A program made the position numbers and the translations under genes. From Oscillospiraceae bacterium (GTDB lineage Bacteria > Bacillota > Clostridia > Oscillospirales > CAG-272), in the NCBI GenBank assembly GCA_015065215.1, contig SVQT01000011.1, positions 1-53,577 on the forward strand: a stretch of 53,577 nt of DNA. Reading direction: 5' to 3'. The notes beneath the pieces were generated by a model. It was given only the letters and a program-made list of their open reading frames with translations, had not been told where the DNA came from and did no database searches. Below are positions 6,949 to 15,599 of the stretch, in pieces (the stretch's first letter is position 1; every line of letters starts with the position of its first letter).

Positions 6949-8646
6949 ATGAACGTTAAAAAAAATGAACGCATTTTTCCCAAGGTCGCTTGCTTTAAAG
7001 ATTTGATCGCGATCTGTTCCGAGCGCGGCGAAAAGGCCGCCTTCACCTATCCTATAAAAAAGGAATTCAAAACCCTTTCCTATGGGGATTTTGCGAAAAA
7101 GGTCACCGCCATTGCCGCCGGCCTTACAAAATTGGGGCTGAACGGCAAGCGCATTGCCGTCATCGGCGAGACCTCCCCGGAGTGGGTCGCCTCCTATTTC
7201 GCCACCATCGTCTCGGGCGGCGTCATTGTGCCAATGGACAAGGAGCTGGCCATCGAGGAAATCGAGGGCTTTCTGGCGGGCGTTGAGGCCGAGGCTATCT
7301 TTTACTCCGGCTCTTTCAACGAAAAGATCAAAAACGCCATTGAGAACCATCCCTCGCTTTGCACCTTCATTCCGTTTAATCCCGCGGCGGAAGAAGAAAA
7401 CGAAAAGCTACTGCCCATTGACAGCTTAATCGCGCTGGGCGAGGCCGAGATCGAGCAAGGGTACACCCTGCCTGACCGCAACAGCAAAGATCTGGCAGTC
7501 ATGCTCTTTACCTCCGGCACAACCGGCACCAGCAAGTGCGTTATGCTTTGCGAGAATAATATCATCGCCACCTCCAACGCCGCTTGCGAATCGGTAAACT
7601 TTAGCGATCAGGATCGCACCCTTTCGGTTCTGCCCCTGCATCACACCTATGAAATGACCATTATGGTGGCAAGTCTGACCTACGGTATCCACGTGGGTAT
7701 CAATGACAGTTTGCGTAATCTGATGCGCAACATCAACGAGATCAAGCCCACCGCTCTTGTGCTGGTGCCGCTGTTCGTCAACACCATCTACAAGCGCATT
7801 TGGGACAGCGCTAAAAAGAAGGGCAAGGACAAGCTGCTTCGCCGGATGATTCCGCTTTCCAATGCCATGAAGAAAATGGGCATTGATATGCGCCGTAAGC
7901 TCTTCAAATCGGTGCTGGAGGCCTTTGGCGGCGAGCTGTGCAAGATCATCTGCGGCGGTGCTCCGCTCAACCCCGAAATGGTCAAGAATTTCTATTCGTT
8001 CGGTATCCAGATCTGCGAGGGCTACGGTATTACCGAATGCTCACCCCTGATCTCGGTTTCCCCCTACTTCAAGCAAAAGCGCGGCTCGGTAGGCCCTGCC
8101 GTTCCTTGCTGTGAGGCGCGCATTGCCGACGCCGCCCCCGGTGACAAGGGATATGACGAGGGCGAGATCCAGGTAAAGGGCGAGAATGTGATGCTGGGCT
8201 ATTACAACAACGATGAGGCCAATGCCGGCGCCTTTACCGAGGACGGCTGGTACCGTACCGGTGACGTGGGCTATATGGACGAGGAGGGATATATCTATAT
8301 CACCGGCCGTCTCAAGTCTGTTATCGTGTTGGAAAACGGCAAAAACGTCTTTCCCGAGGAGATCGAGGAGTACCTGGAGGAGATCGAGGAGATCGCCGAG
8401 TGCGTGGTGGTCGGCCGCAAGGGCGAGGATGGCGAAACCGTCAATCTGACCGCCGTGGTCTACCCCAACCGCGAGCTGTTCCCCGAGGGTACCGCCGACG
8501 AGGAGATCCACAAGGCTATTTACGCCAAGATCCAGGCACTGAACAAAAAGATCGCCTCCTTCAAAAAGATCAAGGATCTTGAACTGCGCACCGAGGAGTT
8601 TGAAAAAACCACCAGCCGCAAGATCAAGCGTCATTTGGTCAAGTAA
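6949..8646 (+). CDS. AMP-forming acyl-CoA synthetase-like ligase
   Basis: Activates a carboxylic acid, most likely a fatty acid, to an acyl-adenylate and then usually to acyl-CoA. The 565-residue protein has the AMP-binding P-loop FTSGTTGTSK (about residues 186-195), the YGITECSPLIS motif, GWYRTGDVGYMDEEGYIYITG (motif cut here: TGD and GR are the key residues) and a C-terminal GKNVFPEEIEEYL segment. It is closest in style to the long-chain fatty-acid ligase family (FadD/LC-FACS), but the exact substrate cannot be read. The ATG at 6949 is chosen because AAAGAGG lies 5 bases upstream. An in-frame ATG at 6922 lacks a binding site. The operator-bearing promoter upstream suggests control by a lipid- or ligand-sensing repressor encoded elsewhere. 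Confidence 0.88.
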   Translation: MNVKKNERIFPKVACFKDLIAICSERGEKAAFTYPIKKEFKTLSYGDFAKKVTAIAAGLTKLGLNGKRIAVIGETSPEWVASYFATIVSGGVIVPMDKELAIEEIEGFLAGVEAEAIFYSGSFNEKIKNAIENHPSLCTFIPFNPAAEEENEKLLPIDSLIALGEAEIEQGYTLPDRNSKDLAVMLFTSGTTGTSKCVMLCENNIIATSNAACESVNFSDQDRTLSVLPLHHTYEMTIMVASLTYGIHVGINDSLRNLMRNINEIKPTALVLVPLFVNTIYKRIWDSAKKKGKDKLLRRMIPLSNAMKKMGIDMRRKLFKSVLEAFGGELCKIICGGAPLNPEMVKNFYSFGIQICEGYGITECSPLISVSPYFKQKRGSVGPAVPCCEARIADAAPGDKGYDEGEIQVKGENVMLGYYNNDEANAGAFTEDGWYRTGDVGYMDEEGYIYITGRLKSVIVLENGKNVFPEEIEEYLEEIEEIAECVVVGRKGEDGETVNLTAVVYPNRELFPEGTADEEIHKAIYAKIQALNKKIASFKKIKDLELRTEEFEKTTSRKIKRHLVK

Positions 8647-8659
8647 TCAAAGCTTTCAA

Positions 8660-8696
8660 GACACCGGACGGCAGATGCCGTCCGGTGTCTTATTTT
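8660..8696 (+). terminator. Strong terminator after the ligase gene
   Basis: Perfect inverted repeat GACACCGGACGGCA / TGCCGTCCGGTGTC (8660-8689) followed by TTATTTTTC. Confidence 0.9.
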
Positions 8697-8828
8697 TCAG
8701 CCCCAAAAACAGCCCTTTTCGGCCTTTTGCGCTTTGCACGGCGAATTCCCCATCAAGCTCCACCTCGCCACCGTTTGGCGCCCCGTTTTCGGGCAAGATA
8801 GGGCAAGGCGCAAAACTCTCAGGAACCC

Positions 8829-8858
8829 TTTACAAGCAAGGCGGCTTCATGCTATAAT
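8829..8858 (+). promoter_or_regulatory. Promoter of the glycerophosphodiesterase gene
   Basis: TTTACA (8829-8834), 18-base spacer, TATAAT (8853-8858), 35 bases before the start codon. Confidence 0.7.
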
Positions 8859-8893
8859 AAAAGCGATGCCATCACACGAAAAGGAGAATCGTT

Positions 8894-9661
8894 ATGTACC
8901 GCGATACCAACTGCAAATTGCAAGCCCACAGGGGCGTTTGCACCGAGGCACCCGAAAATACCATGGCCGCTTTCCGCCTTGCCGTGGCGCAGGGCTACGA
9001 CATCATCGAATTTGACCCCAAGATGACCAAGGATAACGTCTGTGTCATCCTGCACGACCGCACTCTGAACCGCACCGGCCGCATTGCGGGGGAAAGCTTT
9101 GCCGACGAAACCAAGATCGCCGATCTCACCTTTGCCGATCTTGCCGACATCGACGTTGGCGGCTGGTTTGACCCAAAATACATTGGCGAGCACATCCCCA
9201 CCCTCGCCCAGGCGCTGGACTATATGAAAAGCGTCGGAATCGAGGCAAAAGTGGATAACGTGATCGAAAAATTCACCCCCGCGCAGCAGGAGATCCTATT
9301 TGACGTGATCGAAAAGCACGGCGGGGAAGTAGGTATTACCTGCAAGGGGCTGGATATGCTCCGGCGCTATGCCAAGCGTTTTCCCACAGCCCCGCTCCAC
9401 TACGACGGTGACCTTTCGCCGGCCACTTTAGACGAGCTGGCAGCCTTTTCCAAGGGGCACAAGACCACCGTCTGGATCCGCCAGGATAACAAGCGCACCG
9501 CCTGGTGTAAGGTGGCACCGGTCAGCCACGAGCTGGCCGAGCTGGTACACGGCTACGGCTTCTTGCTCGGCATCTGGATCCTGGGCAACGACGAGGAAAT
9601 GGCCGATGCGCTGCAATACGGCGCCGACATCGTGGAAACCACCGGCGGCGTAAAGCCTTGA
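8894..9661 (+). CDS. Glycerophosphodiester phosphodiesterase family protein
   Basis: A TIM-barrel phosphodiesterase of the GDPD family, which releases sn-glycerol-3-phosphate from deacylated phospholipids. The 255 residues carry the expected catalytic set near the start: HRG (His12, Arg13), EFD (Glu39, Asp41) and LHD (His54). No signal peptide is present, so it is cytoplasmic. The ATG at 8894 has AAAAGGAG 7 bases upstream. Together with the preceding acyl ligase it suggests a small lipid-turnover pair, although each has its own promoter and a terminator lies between them. Confidence 0.9.
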   Translation: MYRDTNCKLQAHRGVCTEAPENTMAAFRLAVAQGYDIIEFDPKMTKDNVCVILHDRTLNRTGRIAGESFADETKIADLTFADLADIDVGGWFDPKYIGEHIPTLAQALDYMKSVGIEAKVDNVIEKFTPAQQEILFDVIEKHGGEVGITCKGLDMLRRYAKRFPTAPLHYDGDLSPATLDELAAFSKGHKTTVWIRQDNKRTAWCKVAPVSHELAELVHGYGFLLGIWILGNDEEMADALQYGADIVETTGGVKP

Positions 9662-9680
9662 TTTTGGAAAGAGAACCGAG

Positions 9681-9725
9681 AAAAAAGAAGGGTGCCTTTT
9701 GCAAAAGGGCCCCCCTCTTTCTCTT
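9681..9725 (+). terminator. Probable terminator after the GDPD gene
   Basis: Imperfect hairpin built on GGGTGCC-TTTTGCAAAA-GGGC-CCCC within AAAGAA/TCTTT flanks, followed by CTCTTTGTTTT. Confidence 0.55.
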
Positions 9726-9748
9726 TGTTTTCGCGCCGCGAAAACAAA
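9724..9748. repeat. TTTGTTTTCGCG inverted repeat
   Basis: Perfect 12-base arms (9724-9735 and 9737-9748) around one central base. The arm is shared with the outer arms of the 1490-1560 hairpin. Confidence 0.7.
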
Positions 9749-10155
9749 TTCACCAACAACCACTCCAAAACCCTCGAAAAGGGAAATAAACCGCAAAACC
9801 CCACAAACGGTACGAGAAAACCGGCATTTTCCTCCTTTTCAAAAGCTTTCGGAGAGGTGTGGAAAATTCTTTTTCGCCAAGGCACTGCCACCGCCACAGG
9901 CGGAGCATGTTTTAGGCGAGAAGCCTTCATCACAAGGCGCGTGGCGTACCTGTGTACGTCGCGCCTTGTAAGGGAAGTTAAAAAGGTGCAAATCCGCGAA
10001 AAAAGGCAGGGAACATCCCTGCCTTTTTTCTTCCTTAAATCCCTTACGTTTCCGTTTTCCGGCTACGTTTGGAACTTAATTCTATTTTGACCGCACATTT
10101 TGTTCGCGCCAAAATATGGCCGTGCTTTTTACAAAGCCCTTGTCCTCGCCCCAAA
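9749..10155. repeat. Non-coding repeat-like unit with a long hairpin
   Basis: No believable gene lies here. The unit contains a GCCACCGCCACAGGCGGAGC stretch, then a strong hairpin at 9933-9968 (CAAGGCGCG / CGCGCCTTG outer stem, GTAC-CTGT-GTAC inner stem), and ends in a terminator-like element at 10004-10029. The organisation suggests an interspersed intergenic repeat or a structured small RNA rather than decayed coding sequence. Copy number in the genome would decide. Confidence 0.5.
10004..10030 (+). terminator. Terminator hairpin AGGCAGGGA / TCCCTGCCT
   Basis: A 9-base perfect stem (10004-10012, 10016-10024) with an ACA loop and a T-run after it. It would end any + transcript of the preceding structured unit. 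Confidence 0.75.
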
Positions 10156-10211
10156 GAAATATCCCGTTTTCGCTTGGCGAAATGCGAGCGTTAGCCCGCA
10201 AGGGATATTTC
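10156..10211. repeat. Hairpin downstream of nifJ
   Basis: GAAATATCCC (10156-10165) pairs with GGGATATTTC (10202-10211). The interior contains CGCTTGGCGAAATGCGAGCG, which can fold further. It lies just past the nifJ stop on the minus strand and has no U-run. It may stabilise the nifJ mRNA or be an interspersed repeat. Confidence 0.6.
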
Positions 10212-10260
10212 CAGCGGCGGAAATGCGGTGTAAAAGTTTATCTGTTCTTTTAGCGCCGCG

Positions 10261-13200
10261 TTACTCGTAGAGCTTGCCCATCTTCTTGAGTCTCTCGTAA
10301 CGAGCCTTAGCATTCTCCTCAGCCTTGGCAAACAGATCCTTAGCACGATCTGGGAAGGTGCTGACAAGACGCGCATAGCGAGCCTCGTTAGCGATGAATG
10401 CCTGGTAATCAGCAGTAGGCTCTGCGCTGTCAATGGTCAGCTTGTTGCTTTCCAGCGTGGGATTGTAGCGGAACATATTCCAGTAACCGGCATCCACTGC
10501 CTTCTTCATCTCAAGCTGGCAGTTCTGCATGCCGCCCTTCTTGATACCGTGCATCTCGCAAGGAGCGTAGCCAATGATCAAGGAAGGACCGTTATAAGCC
10601 TCTGCCTCGGTGAGGGCCTTGAGTAGCTGGTTCATATTGGCACCCATTGCGACCTGCGCCACGTAAACGTAGCCATAGGACATAGCGATCTCAGCCAGGT
10701 TCTTCTTGCCAATAGCCTTACCGGCAGCGGCGAACTGCGCCACCTGGCCGATGTTAGAAGCCTTGGAGGCCTGACCGCCGGTGTTGGAGTAAACTTCGGT
10801 ATCAAATACCATCACATTGACGTCCTCGCCAGAGGCCAGCACGTGATCCAGACCGCCGAAGCCGATGTCATATGCCCAACCGTCACCACCGAAGATCCAG
10901 ACGGACTTCTTGGCCAGATAATCCTTTTCAGCAAGGATCGTGGGGGCCACAGGGCAGCCTGCGGCAGCGGCTTTCTCCAGCTCGGCAACCAGGGCATCGG
11001 TAGCGGCGCCATTTGCCTTGCCGTCGTCCTTGGTATCCAGGTAGACGCGCGCGGCTGCCTTGAATTCCTCAGAGGCCTTGTCAGAGTTCATCATATCCTC
11101 AACCTTAGCGATGAGCTTCAAGCGGATCGCCTTCTGACCCAAAGCCATGCCCAGACCGTGCTCGGCGTTATCCTCGAACAGGGAGTTTGCCCAAGCGGGA
11201 CCCTTGCCGGTTTCCTTATTAACGGTGTAGGGGGTTGCGGGTGCGGAGCCGCCCCAGATGGAGGAACAGCCGGTCGCGTTGGAGATATACATTCTTTCAC
11301 CAAACAGCTGGGTGATGAGGCGCGCGTAAGAGGTCTCAGCACAGCCCGCGCAGGAGCCGGAGAACTCCAAGAGGGGCTGCTTGAACTGGCTGCCCTTAAC
11401 GGTAGCGTTGATCAGCTCAGGCTTTTCGGTGACGTTTGCCACAGCGTAGTTCCAAGCCTCCTGCTGACCGTCTGCCATCTGACTGGCCTGGGTGGTCATC
11501 ATGATAGCGTAATCCTTGGGATCAGCCTTGGTGCCCGCGGCAGCAGCCTTCTTATCGGCAGTGGTGTTTACAGGACAAGCCTTGACACACAGGGTACAAC
11601 CCATGCAGTCCAGAGGAGAAACGGCTACGGTAAACTTGTAGTCGGTTTTGAGAACCGGCTTGCTGGCAAACTTGGTGGACTTGGGAGCGGCCTTCGCCTC
11701 TGCCTCGGTCATAGCAAAGGGACGGATGGTAGCGTGCGGGCAGACGAAGGAGCAGTTGTTACACTGAATGCACTTGTCGGGGTTCCAGGTGGGAACGTAA
11801 ACGGCAACACCACGCTTCTCATAGGCGGTAGAGCCCTGGGGGAAGGTGCCGTCAGCATAAGGCATGAACGCGGAAACAGGCAGGCTGTCACCGTCCATCT
11901 TGCTAACGGGGGTCACAACATTATTCACGAAATCGACCAACTCGGCACGGGTACCGGTAGCGGGCTTTTCAGCCTTATCCTTACCGGCCTTGGCCCACTC
12001 AGCGGGGACAGCCACTTCTACATAAGCCGAGGCGCCCATTTCAATGGCGTTGTGGTTCTGGGCAACAACCTCCTCGCCAAACTTGGAGTAGGACTTGGTT
12101 GCCATGTATTTCATCTTTTCGATCGCCTTGTCAATAGGCATAACCTTTGCCAGAGAGAAGAAGGCAGACTGGAGAACGGTATTCTTAACCTTGGGGTTGC
12201 CGACCTTTTCCTTAGCGATAGAGGTTGCATCAATGATGTAGAACTTGATGTTGTTCTGCGCAATATAAGCCTTTACCGACTTGGGCAGGTTCTTGTCCAG
12301 CTCCTCGGCAGTCCAACGGCAGTCCAGCAAGAAGGTGCCGCCGGGCTTAACATCCTGCACAATCTTGTATCCCTTGAGGATATAAGCAACATTATGGCAG
12401 GCAACAAAATCAGCCTTGGTGATGTAGTAAGGAGCCTTGATCTTGGTGTCACCGAAGCGCAGATGGGAAATGGTTACACCGGAGGTCTTCTTAGAGTCGT
12501 ACTGGAAGTATGCCTGAATGAACTTGTCGGTGTTGTCACCGATGATCTTGATCGAGTTCTTGTTTGCGCCAACGGTACCGTCACCGCCAAGGCCCCAGAA
12601 CTTGCAAGCGATGGTGTCAGCGGGAGCGGTGTCGGGGGCAGCCTTCTCGGGCAGAGAGAGACCGGTCACGTCGTCCACGATGCCAACGGTAAAGTTGTGC
12701 TTGGGCGCGCGTTTCTTGAGGTTTTCATAGATTGCGAAAACAGAAGCGGGCGTGGTATCCTTAGAGCCAAGGCCATAACGGCCGCCTACGACGCTAAGCT
12801 TGCGGCCGGTGTGCGCAAGAGCGGCAACCACGTCAAGGTAAAGGGGCTCACCGAGAGCGCCGGGCTCCTTGGTACGGTCCAGAACCGCAACCTTCTTGGC
12901 GGTGGCGGGAATGGCCTGTGCCAGCTTGTCTGCGCAGAAGGGACGGTACAGGCGAACCTTAACAAGACCAACCTTCTCGCCCGCGGCCATCATGTAGTCG
13001 ATAACCTCCTCGATCACGTCACAAACAGAGCCCATCGCGATGATGACGCGCTCCGCTTCGGGATGACCGTAGTAGTTAAACAGCTTGTAATCGGTTCCCA
13101 GCTTTGCATTGACCTTGTCCATGTATTCCTCAACGATAGCGGGGAATGCGTTGTAGTAGGTGTTGCAGGCCTCGCGGTGCTGGAAGAAGATGTCCCCGTT

Positions 13201-13887
13201 CTCGGCAGAGCCGCGGAGCACGGGATGCTCGGGGTTGATGGCACGCTCACGGAAAGCCTTAACAGCATCCATATCGACCATCTCAGCCAGATCCTTGTAG
13301 TCCCAGGCCTCGATCTTCTGTACCTCGTGAGAGGTGCGGAAGCCGTCAAAGAAGTTCAACACAGGAACACGGCCCTTGATGGTTGCCAGGTGCGCGACAG
13401 CGCCCAGGTCCATGATCTCCTGCTGGTTGGTCTCGGCCATCATGGCGTAGCCGGTTTGGCGGCATGCGTAAACGTCAGAGTGATCGCCGAAGATGTTGAG
13501 CGCGTGAGAGGCCACGCAACGGGCGGAAACATGAATAACGCTGGGGAGCAGCTCACCGGCGATCTTATACATGTTGGGGATCATCAGAAGAAGACCCTGA
13601 GAAGCGGTATAGGTGGTGGTCAGCGCGCCGGCGGCAAGAGAGCCGTGAACAGCGCCCGCGGCGCCAGCCTCCGACTGCATCTCAACCATCTGCACACGCT
13701 CGCCCATAATATTGCGGGCAGGCTCGCCGAAAATGTTCTTGTCGGCGGCAGACCAGGTGTCGGTTACCTCAGCCATAGGGCTAGAGGGGGTAATGGGGTA
13801 GATGGCAGCAACTTCGGTGAACGCATAAGATACGTGCGCCGCGGCGGTGTTACCATCCATGGAAATCTTTCTTCTTTCGATTGCCAT
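10261..13887 (-). CDS. nifJ: Pyruvate:ferredoxin (flavodoxin) oxidoreductase, single-chain
   Basis: Oxidises pyruvate with CoA to acetyl-CoA and CO2, reducing ferredoxin. It is the central step of anaerobic sugar fermentation. The 1208-residue fused form has the usual length of about 1170-1200. Visible parts are the N-terminal pyruvate-binding domain (YPITPSSPMAE), the central GLGGDGTVGANKNSIK region, two ferredoxin clusters around residues 705-770 (CIQCNNCSFVCPH and CMGCTLCVKACP), the third cluster cysteines in SGSCAGCAET, and the thiamine diphosphate motif GDGWAYDIGFGGLDH near residue 1000 with YSNTGGQ. The ATG at 13887 follows GGGAGGA. An upstream in-frame extension of 28 codons is rejected. 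It is monocistronic with its own promoter. Confidence 0.97.
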   Translation of the reverse strand: MAIERRKISMDGNTAAAHVSYAFTEVAAIYPITPSSPMAEVTDTWSAADKNIFGEPARNIMGERVQMVEMQSEAGAAGAVHGSLAAGALTTTYTASQGLLLMIPNMYKIAGELLPSVIHVSARCVASHALNIFGDHSDVYACRQTGYAMMAETNQQEIMDLGAVAHLATIKGRVPVLNFFDGFRTSHEVQKIEAWDYKDLAEMVDMDAVKAFRERAINPEHPVLRGSAENGDIFFQHREACNTYYNAFPAIVEEYMDKVNAKLGTDYKLFNYYGHPEAERVIIAMGSVCDVIEEVIDYMMAAGEKVGLVKVRLYRPFCADKLAQAIPATAKKVAVLDRTKEPGALGEPLYLDVVAALAHTGRKLSVVGGRYGLGSKDTTPASVFAIYENLKKRAPKHNFTVGIVDDVTGLSLPEKAAPDTAPADTIACKFWGLGGDGTVGANKNSIKIIGDNTDKFIQAYFQYDSKKTSGVTISHLRFGDTKIKAPYYITKADFVACHNVAYILKGYKIVQDVKPGGTFLLDCRWTAEELDKNLPKSVKAYIAQNNIKFYIIDATSIAKEKVGNPKVKNTVLQSAFFSLAKVMPIDKAIEKMKYMATKSYSKFGEEVVAQNHNAIEMGASAYVEVAVPAEWAKAGKDKAEKPATGTRAELVDFVNNVVTPVSKMDGDSLPVSAFMPYADGTFPQGSTAYEKRGVAVYVPTWNPDKCIQCNNCSFVCPHATIRPFAMTEAEAKAAPKSTKFASKPVLKTDYKFTVAVSPLDCMGCTLCVKACPVNTTADKKAAAAGTKADPKDYAIMMTTQASQMADGQQEAWNYAVANVTEKPELINATVKGSQFKQPLLEFSGSCAGCAETSYARLITQLFGERMYISNATGCSSIWGGSAPATPYTVNKETGKGPAWANSLFEDNAEHGLGMALGQKAIRLKLIAKVEDMMNSDKASEEFKAAARVYLDTKDDGKANGAATDALVAELEKAAAAGCPVAPTILAEKDYLAKKSVWIFGGDGWAYDIGFGGLDHVLASGEDVNVMVFDTEVYSNTGGQASKASNIGQVAQFAAAGKAIGKKNLAEIAMSYGYVYVAQVAMGANMNQLLKALTEAEAYNGPSLIIGYAPCEMHGIKKGGMQNCQLEMKKAVDAGYWNMFRYNPTLESNKLTIDSAEPTADYQAFIANEARYARLVSTFPDRAKDLFAKAEENAKARYERLKKMGKLYE

Positions 13888-13986
13888 TTTTGAGTTCCTC
13901 CCTTTTATATTTGATAAAATATTGTGTATCGTATCGCCGCCGGAGCTCATACGCCGACGTCGGACGGACATAATCCATCACTGTAT

Positions 13987-14015
13987 ATCATAACACTTTT
14001 CATAGAAAATGTAAA
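13987..14015 (-). promoter_or_regulatory. Promoter of nifJ
   Basis: On the minus strand TTTACA (14015-14010), 17-base spacer, TATGAT (13992-13987). The 5' leader is about 95 bases. Confidence 0.65.
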
Positions 14016-14091
14016 GAGCATTCGTCGCATTTTTAACGAGTTTTTTCCTATTTTATAAAGGAAAAAAAGAAAATCGCAGCCATCGCCGCCG

Positions 14092-14124
14092 TTTTTTGCA
14101 TAAAACGGCTCTTTATGCAAAAAA
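14092..14124. terminator. Bidirectional hairpin with A/T-tracts
   Basis: TTTTTTGCATAAA (14092-14104) and TTTATGCAAAAAA (14112-14124), a perfect 13-base inverted repeat with a 7-base loop, between the Arc-like gene and the nifJ promoter. Confidence 0.55.
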
Positions 14125-14136
14125 ATTTTCATAAAG

Positions 14137-14174
14137 AAAACCGAGAGGGATTTTGCAACATCCCTCTCGGTTTT
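14137..14174 (-). terminator. Terminator of the LRR/MBL/Arc gene group
   Basis: AAAACCGAGAGGGA (14137-14150) and TCCCTCTCGGTTTT (14161-14174) form a perfect 14-base stem just after the Arc-like stop codon, followed on the minus strand by TTTCTTTATG. Confidence 0.8.
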
Positions 14175-14192
14175 CCTGTTTCATTGTCGCGC

Positions 14193-14408
14193 TCATTCCT
14201 GCTCGCTCATCAAATATGGCGTGATGTCTATTTTGGCCAGCTGCTCCTTGCTAAAGCGGCCCTTGCTACGCTCGAAATACTGTACGCTGTTCCGGGCAAG
14301 CAGCAATATCTGATTGTTCAAGCTTCTATGCTCGGCCTCACAAAGACAAAGCAGCTGACGGAGTAGCTCCTCTGACATATGAACGGTAAATTCCGGTTGC
14401 TTTTTCAT
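14193..14408 (-). CDS. Arc-family ribbon-helix-helix DNA-binding protein
   Basis: A 71-residue protein with the Arc/MetJ layout: a beta strand (PEFTVHMSEELL) that would read DNA as a dimer, then helices with the RSLNNQI turn typical of Arc-like repressors. The ATG follows AAGGAG. It lies 21 bases behind the membrane protein gene and is probably co-transcribed with it. It may be an autoregulator or the antitoxin half of a lost pair. No toxin gene is adjacent. Target unknown. Confidence 0.75.
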   Translation of the reverse strand: MKKQPEFTVHMSEELLRQLLCLCEAEHRSLNNQILLLARNSVQYFERSKGRFSKEQLAKIDITPYLMSEQE

Positions 14409-14429
14409 CCTTTTCTCCTTACGGTAGCA

Positions 14430-15530
14430 TTAATAGCTGGGGGCATCCAGATACCAATTGCCATTTTCCAGCACAAAAGTCAAGGTCTTTGTCGTCCGCT
14501 CCTCCGGCTTGCCGGTAGGATGCCGCTCTACCGATAGCTTCACGGTCTTACGGTTGCTTTTTGGCAAAATCCGCATGGTGTCAAAGTCATAAACCCATTC
14601 GGTCAGATTGTATCCCTCGTCCTGATTAAATTTAACCAAAAAAACTTCGCCACTCTCGGTGTTTTCATAATCCATATAGCGGGGATAGAGGGTGCCGCCT
14701 GGTCGTTCAGAAACGGTAATACCGGTCAAAATCCCCTCATTTATGGCGTTCATCATAGCTGCGGAATAGACCTTTTGCGCGGCAATTTTAATGTCATCCA
14801 CAAAAAGATAGCCGCAATTTTCTTTTACATAGTCATAGTAGGGCTCGTCCTTTTCGGTATAGAGCCAAAGCGAATTGAGGTCAAACTCCTCTAAGTCGTA
14901 ATAGTAATAGACCTCCTCGGTCTTTATATTCTCGGCAAGATAGGTATTCTTTTGCTCCCCCTCACGCTCCTCTTCCACACGCACGGCAAACCGATAGAAA
15001 TCGTCTTCATCCGGCTTTCCGGAAAGCGTTACGTCCTTTTCAAAGTCATAATAAATACCGTCTTCCTCTCCAGGGGGAATGAAAAACATCCATGCGTGAT
15101 AGGCAACGATGGTGCCAAATTCCTCAGTCTCTACCACAAAGCCGGAAATATTCTTTTCTGTCTTTTTATCCCCCTCACCATAGGAATCCTTAAAGGAAAA
15201 GCCGGTAGAATAGATACGGGGATAGGTGGGCAGACCCTCGCCCCACAAAATCTCATTGACCGCATGAGCATTTGAGATCAGCTCGATATACCGATCCCGC
15301 ACAGTTGCCAACTCCGGGGCGCGGTTGTTTTTTACCGCTCGAACCACCAATACTGTTGTCAAAATGGCGATCACCAGCGCAACCGCCACAATGGCGGCGA
15401 TCAGTTTTTTCTTGTTGGCGGGGGAAAGCGGGGCGCGCTTTTTCTTCTTTTTGGTGTTTTTTTTCACTTGGTCAAGCGACCCTTTTTCTGCCTCGTCAAC
15501 AGCATTGTCCTGTTTTTTATTTTCTTCCAT
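14430..15530 (-). CDS. Single-pass membrane protein of unknown function
   Basis: I do not recognise a family. The 366 residues start with a charged cytoplasmic tail containing a lysine block (KKNTKKKKKR, about residues 24-33), then one membrane helix (IAAIVAVALVIAILTTVLVV), then a 300-residue extracytoplasmic part rich in acidic and tyrosine residues (EEVYYYYDLEEFD). The end (LTFVLENGNWYLDAPSY) resembles the last strands of small NTF2-like or DUF4878-type domains that follow a membrane anchor. This is only a resemblance. The ATG follows AAAGGAGG. Gene order on the minus strand suggests transcription with the metallohydrolase upstream. Confidence 0.75.
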   Translation of the reverse strand: MEENKKQDNAVDEAEKGSLDQVKKNTKKKKKRAPLSPANKKKLIAAIVAVALVIAILTTVLVVRAVKNNRAPELATVRDRYIELISNAHAVNEILWGEGLPTYPRIYSTGFSFKDSYGEGDKKTEKNISGFVVETEEFGTIVAYHAWMFFIPPGEEDGIYYDFEKDVTLSGKPDEDDFYRFAVRVEEEREGEQKNTYLAENIKTEEVYYYYDLEEFDLNSLWLYTEKDEPYYDYVKENCGYLFVDDIKIAAQKVYSAAMMNAINEGILTGITVSERPGGTLYPRYMDYENTESGEVFLVKFNQDEGYNLTEWVYDFDTMRILPKSNRKTVKLSVERHPTGKPEERTTKTLTFVLENGNWYLDAPSY

Positions 15531-15556
15531 TTTCTCCTCCTTTGTAGGGGAATATC

Positions 15557-15595
15557 ATCCCCCGGGCGAAACGCAAGCATCTCGCCCGGGGGGAT
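15557..15595. repeat. GC-rich hairpin between MBL and membrane protein genes
   Basis: ATCCCCCGGGCGA (15557-15569) and TCGCCCGGGGGGAT (15582-15595) pair almost perfectly. There is no U-run, so it is more likely an mRNA processing or stability element than a terminator. Confidence 0.6.
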
Positions 15596-15599
15596 CGGA

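Noticed and set aside
10843-13893. A 1016-codon open frame on the + strand across nifJ
   Set aside because: It lies antisense to a clear PFOR gene, has no ribosome binding site, and its Gly/Val/His-rich translation resembles no protein. It is an artefact of the codon usage of nifJ.
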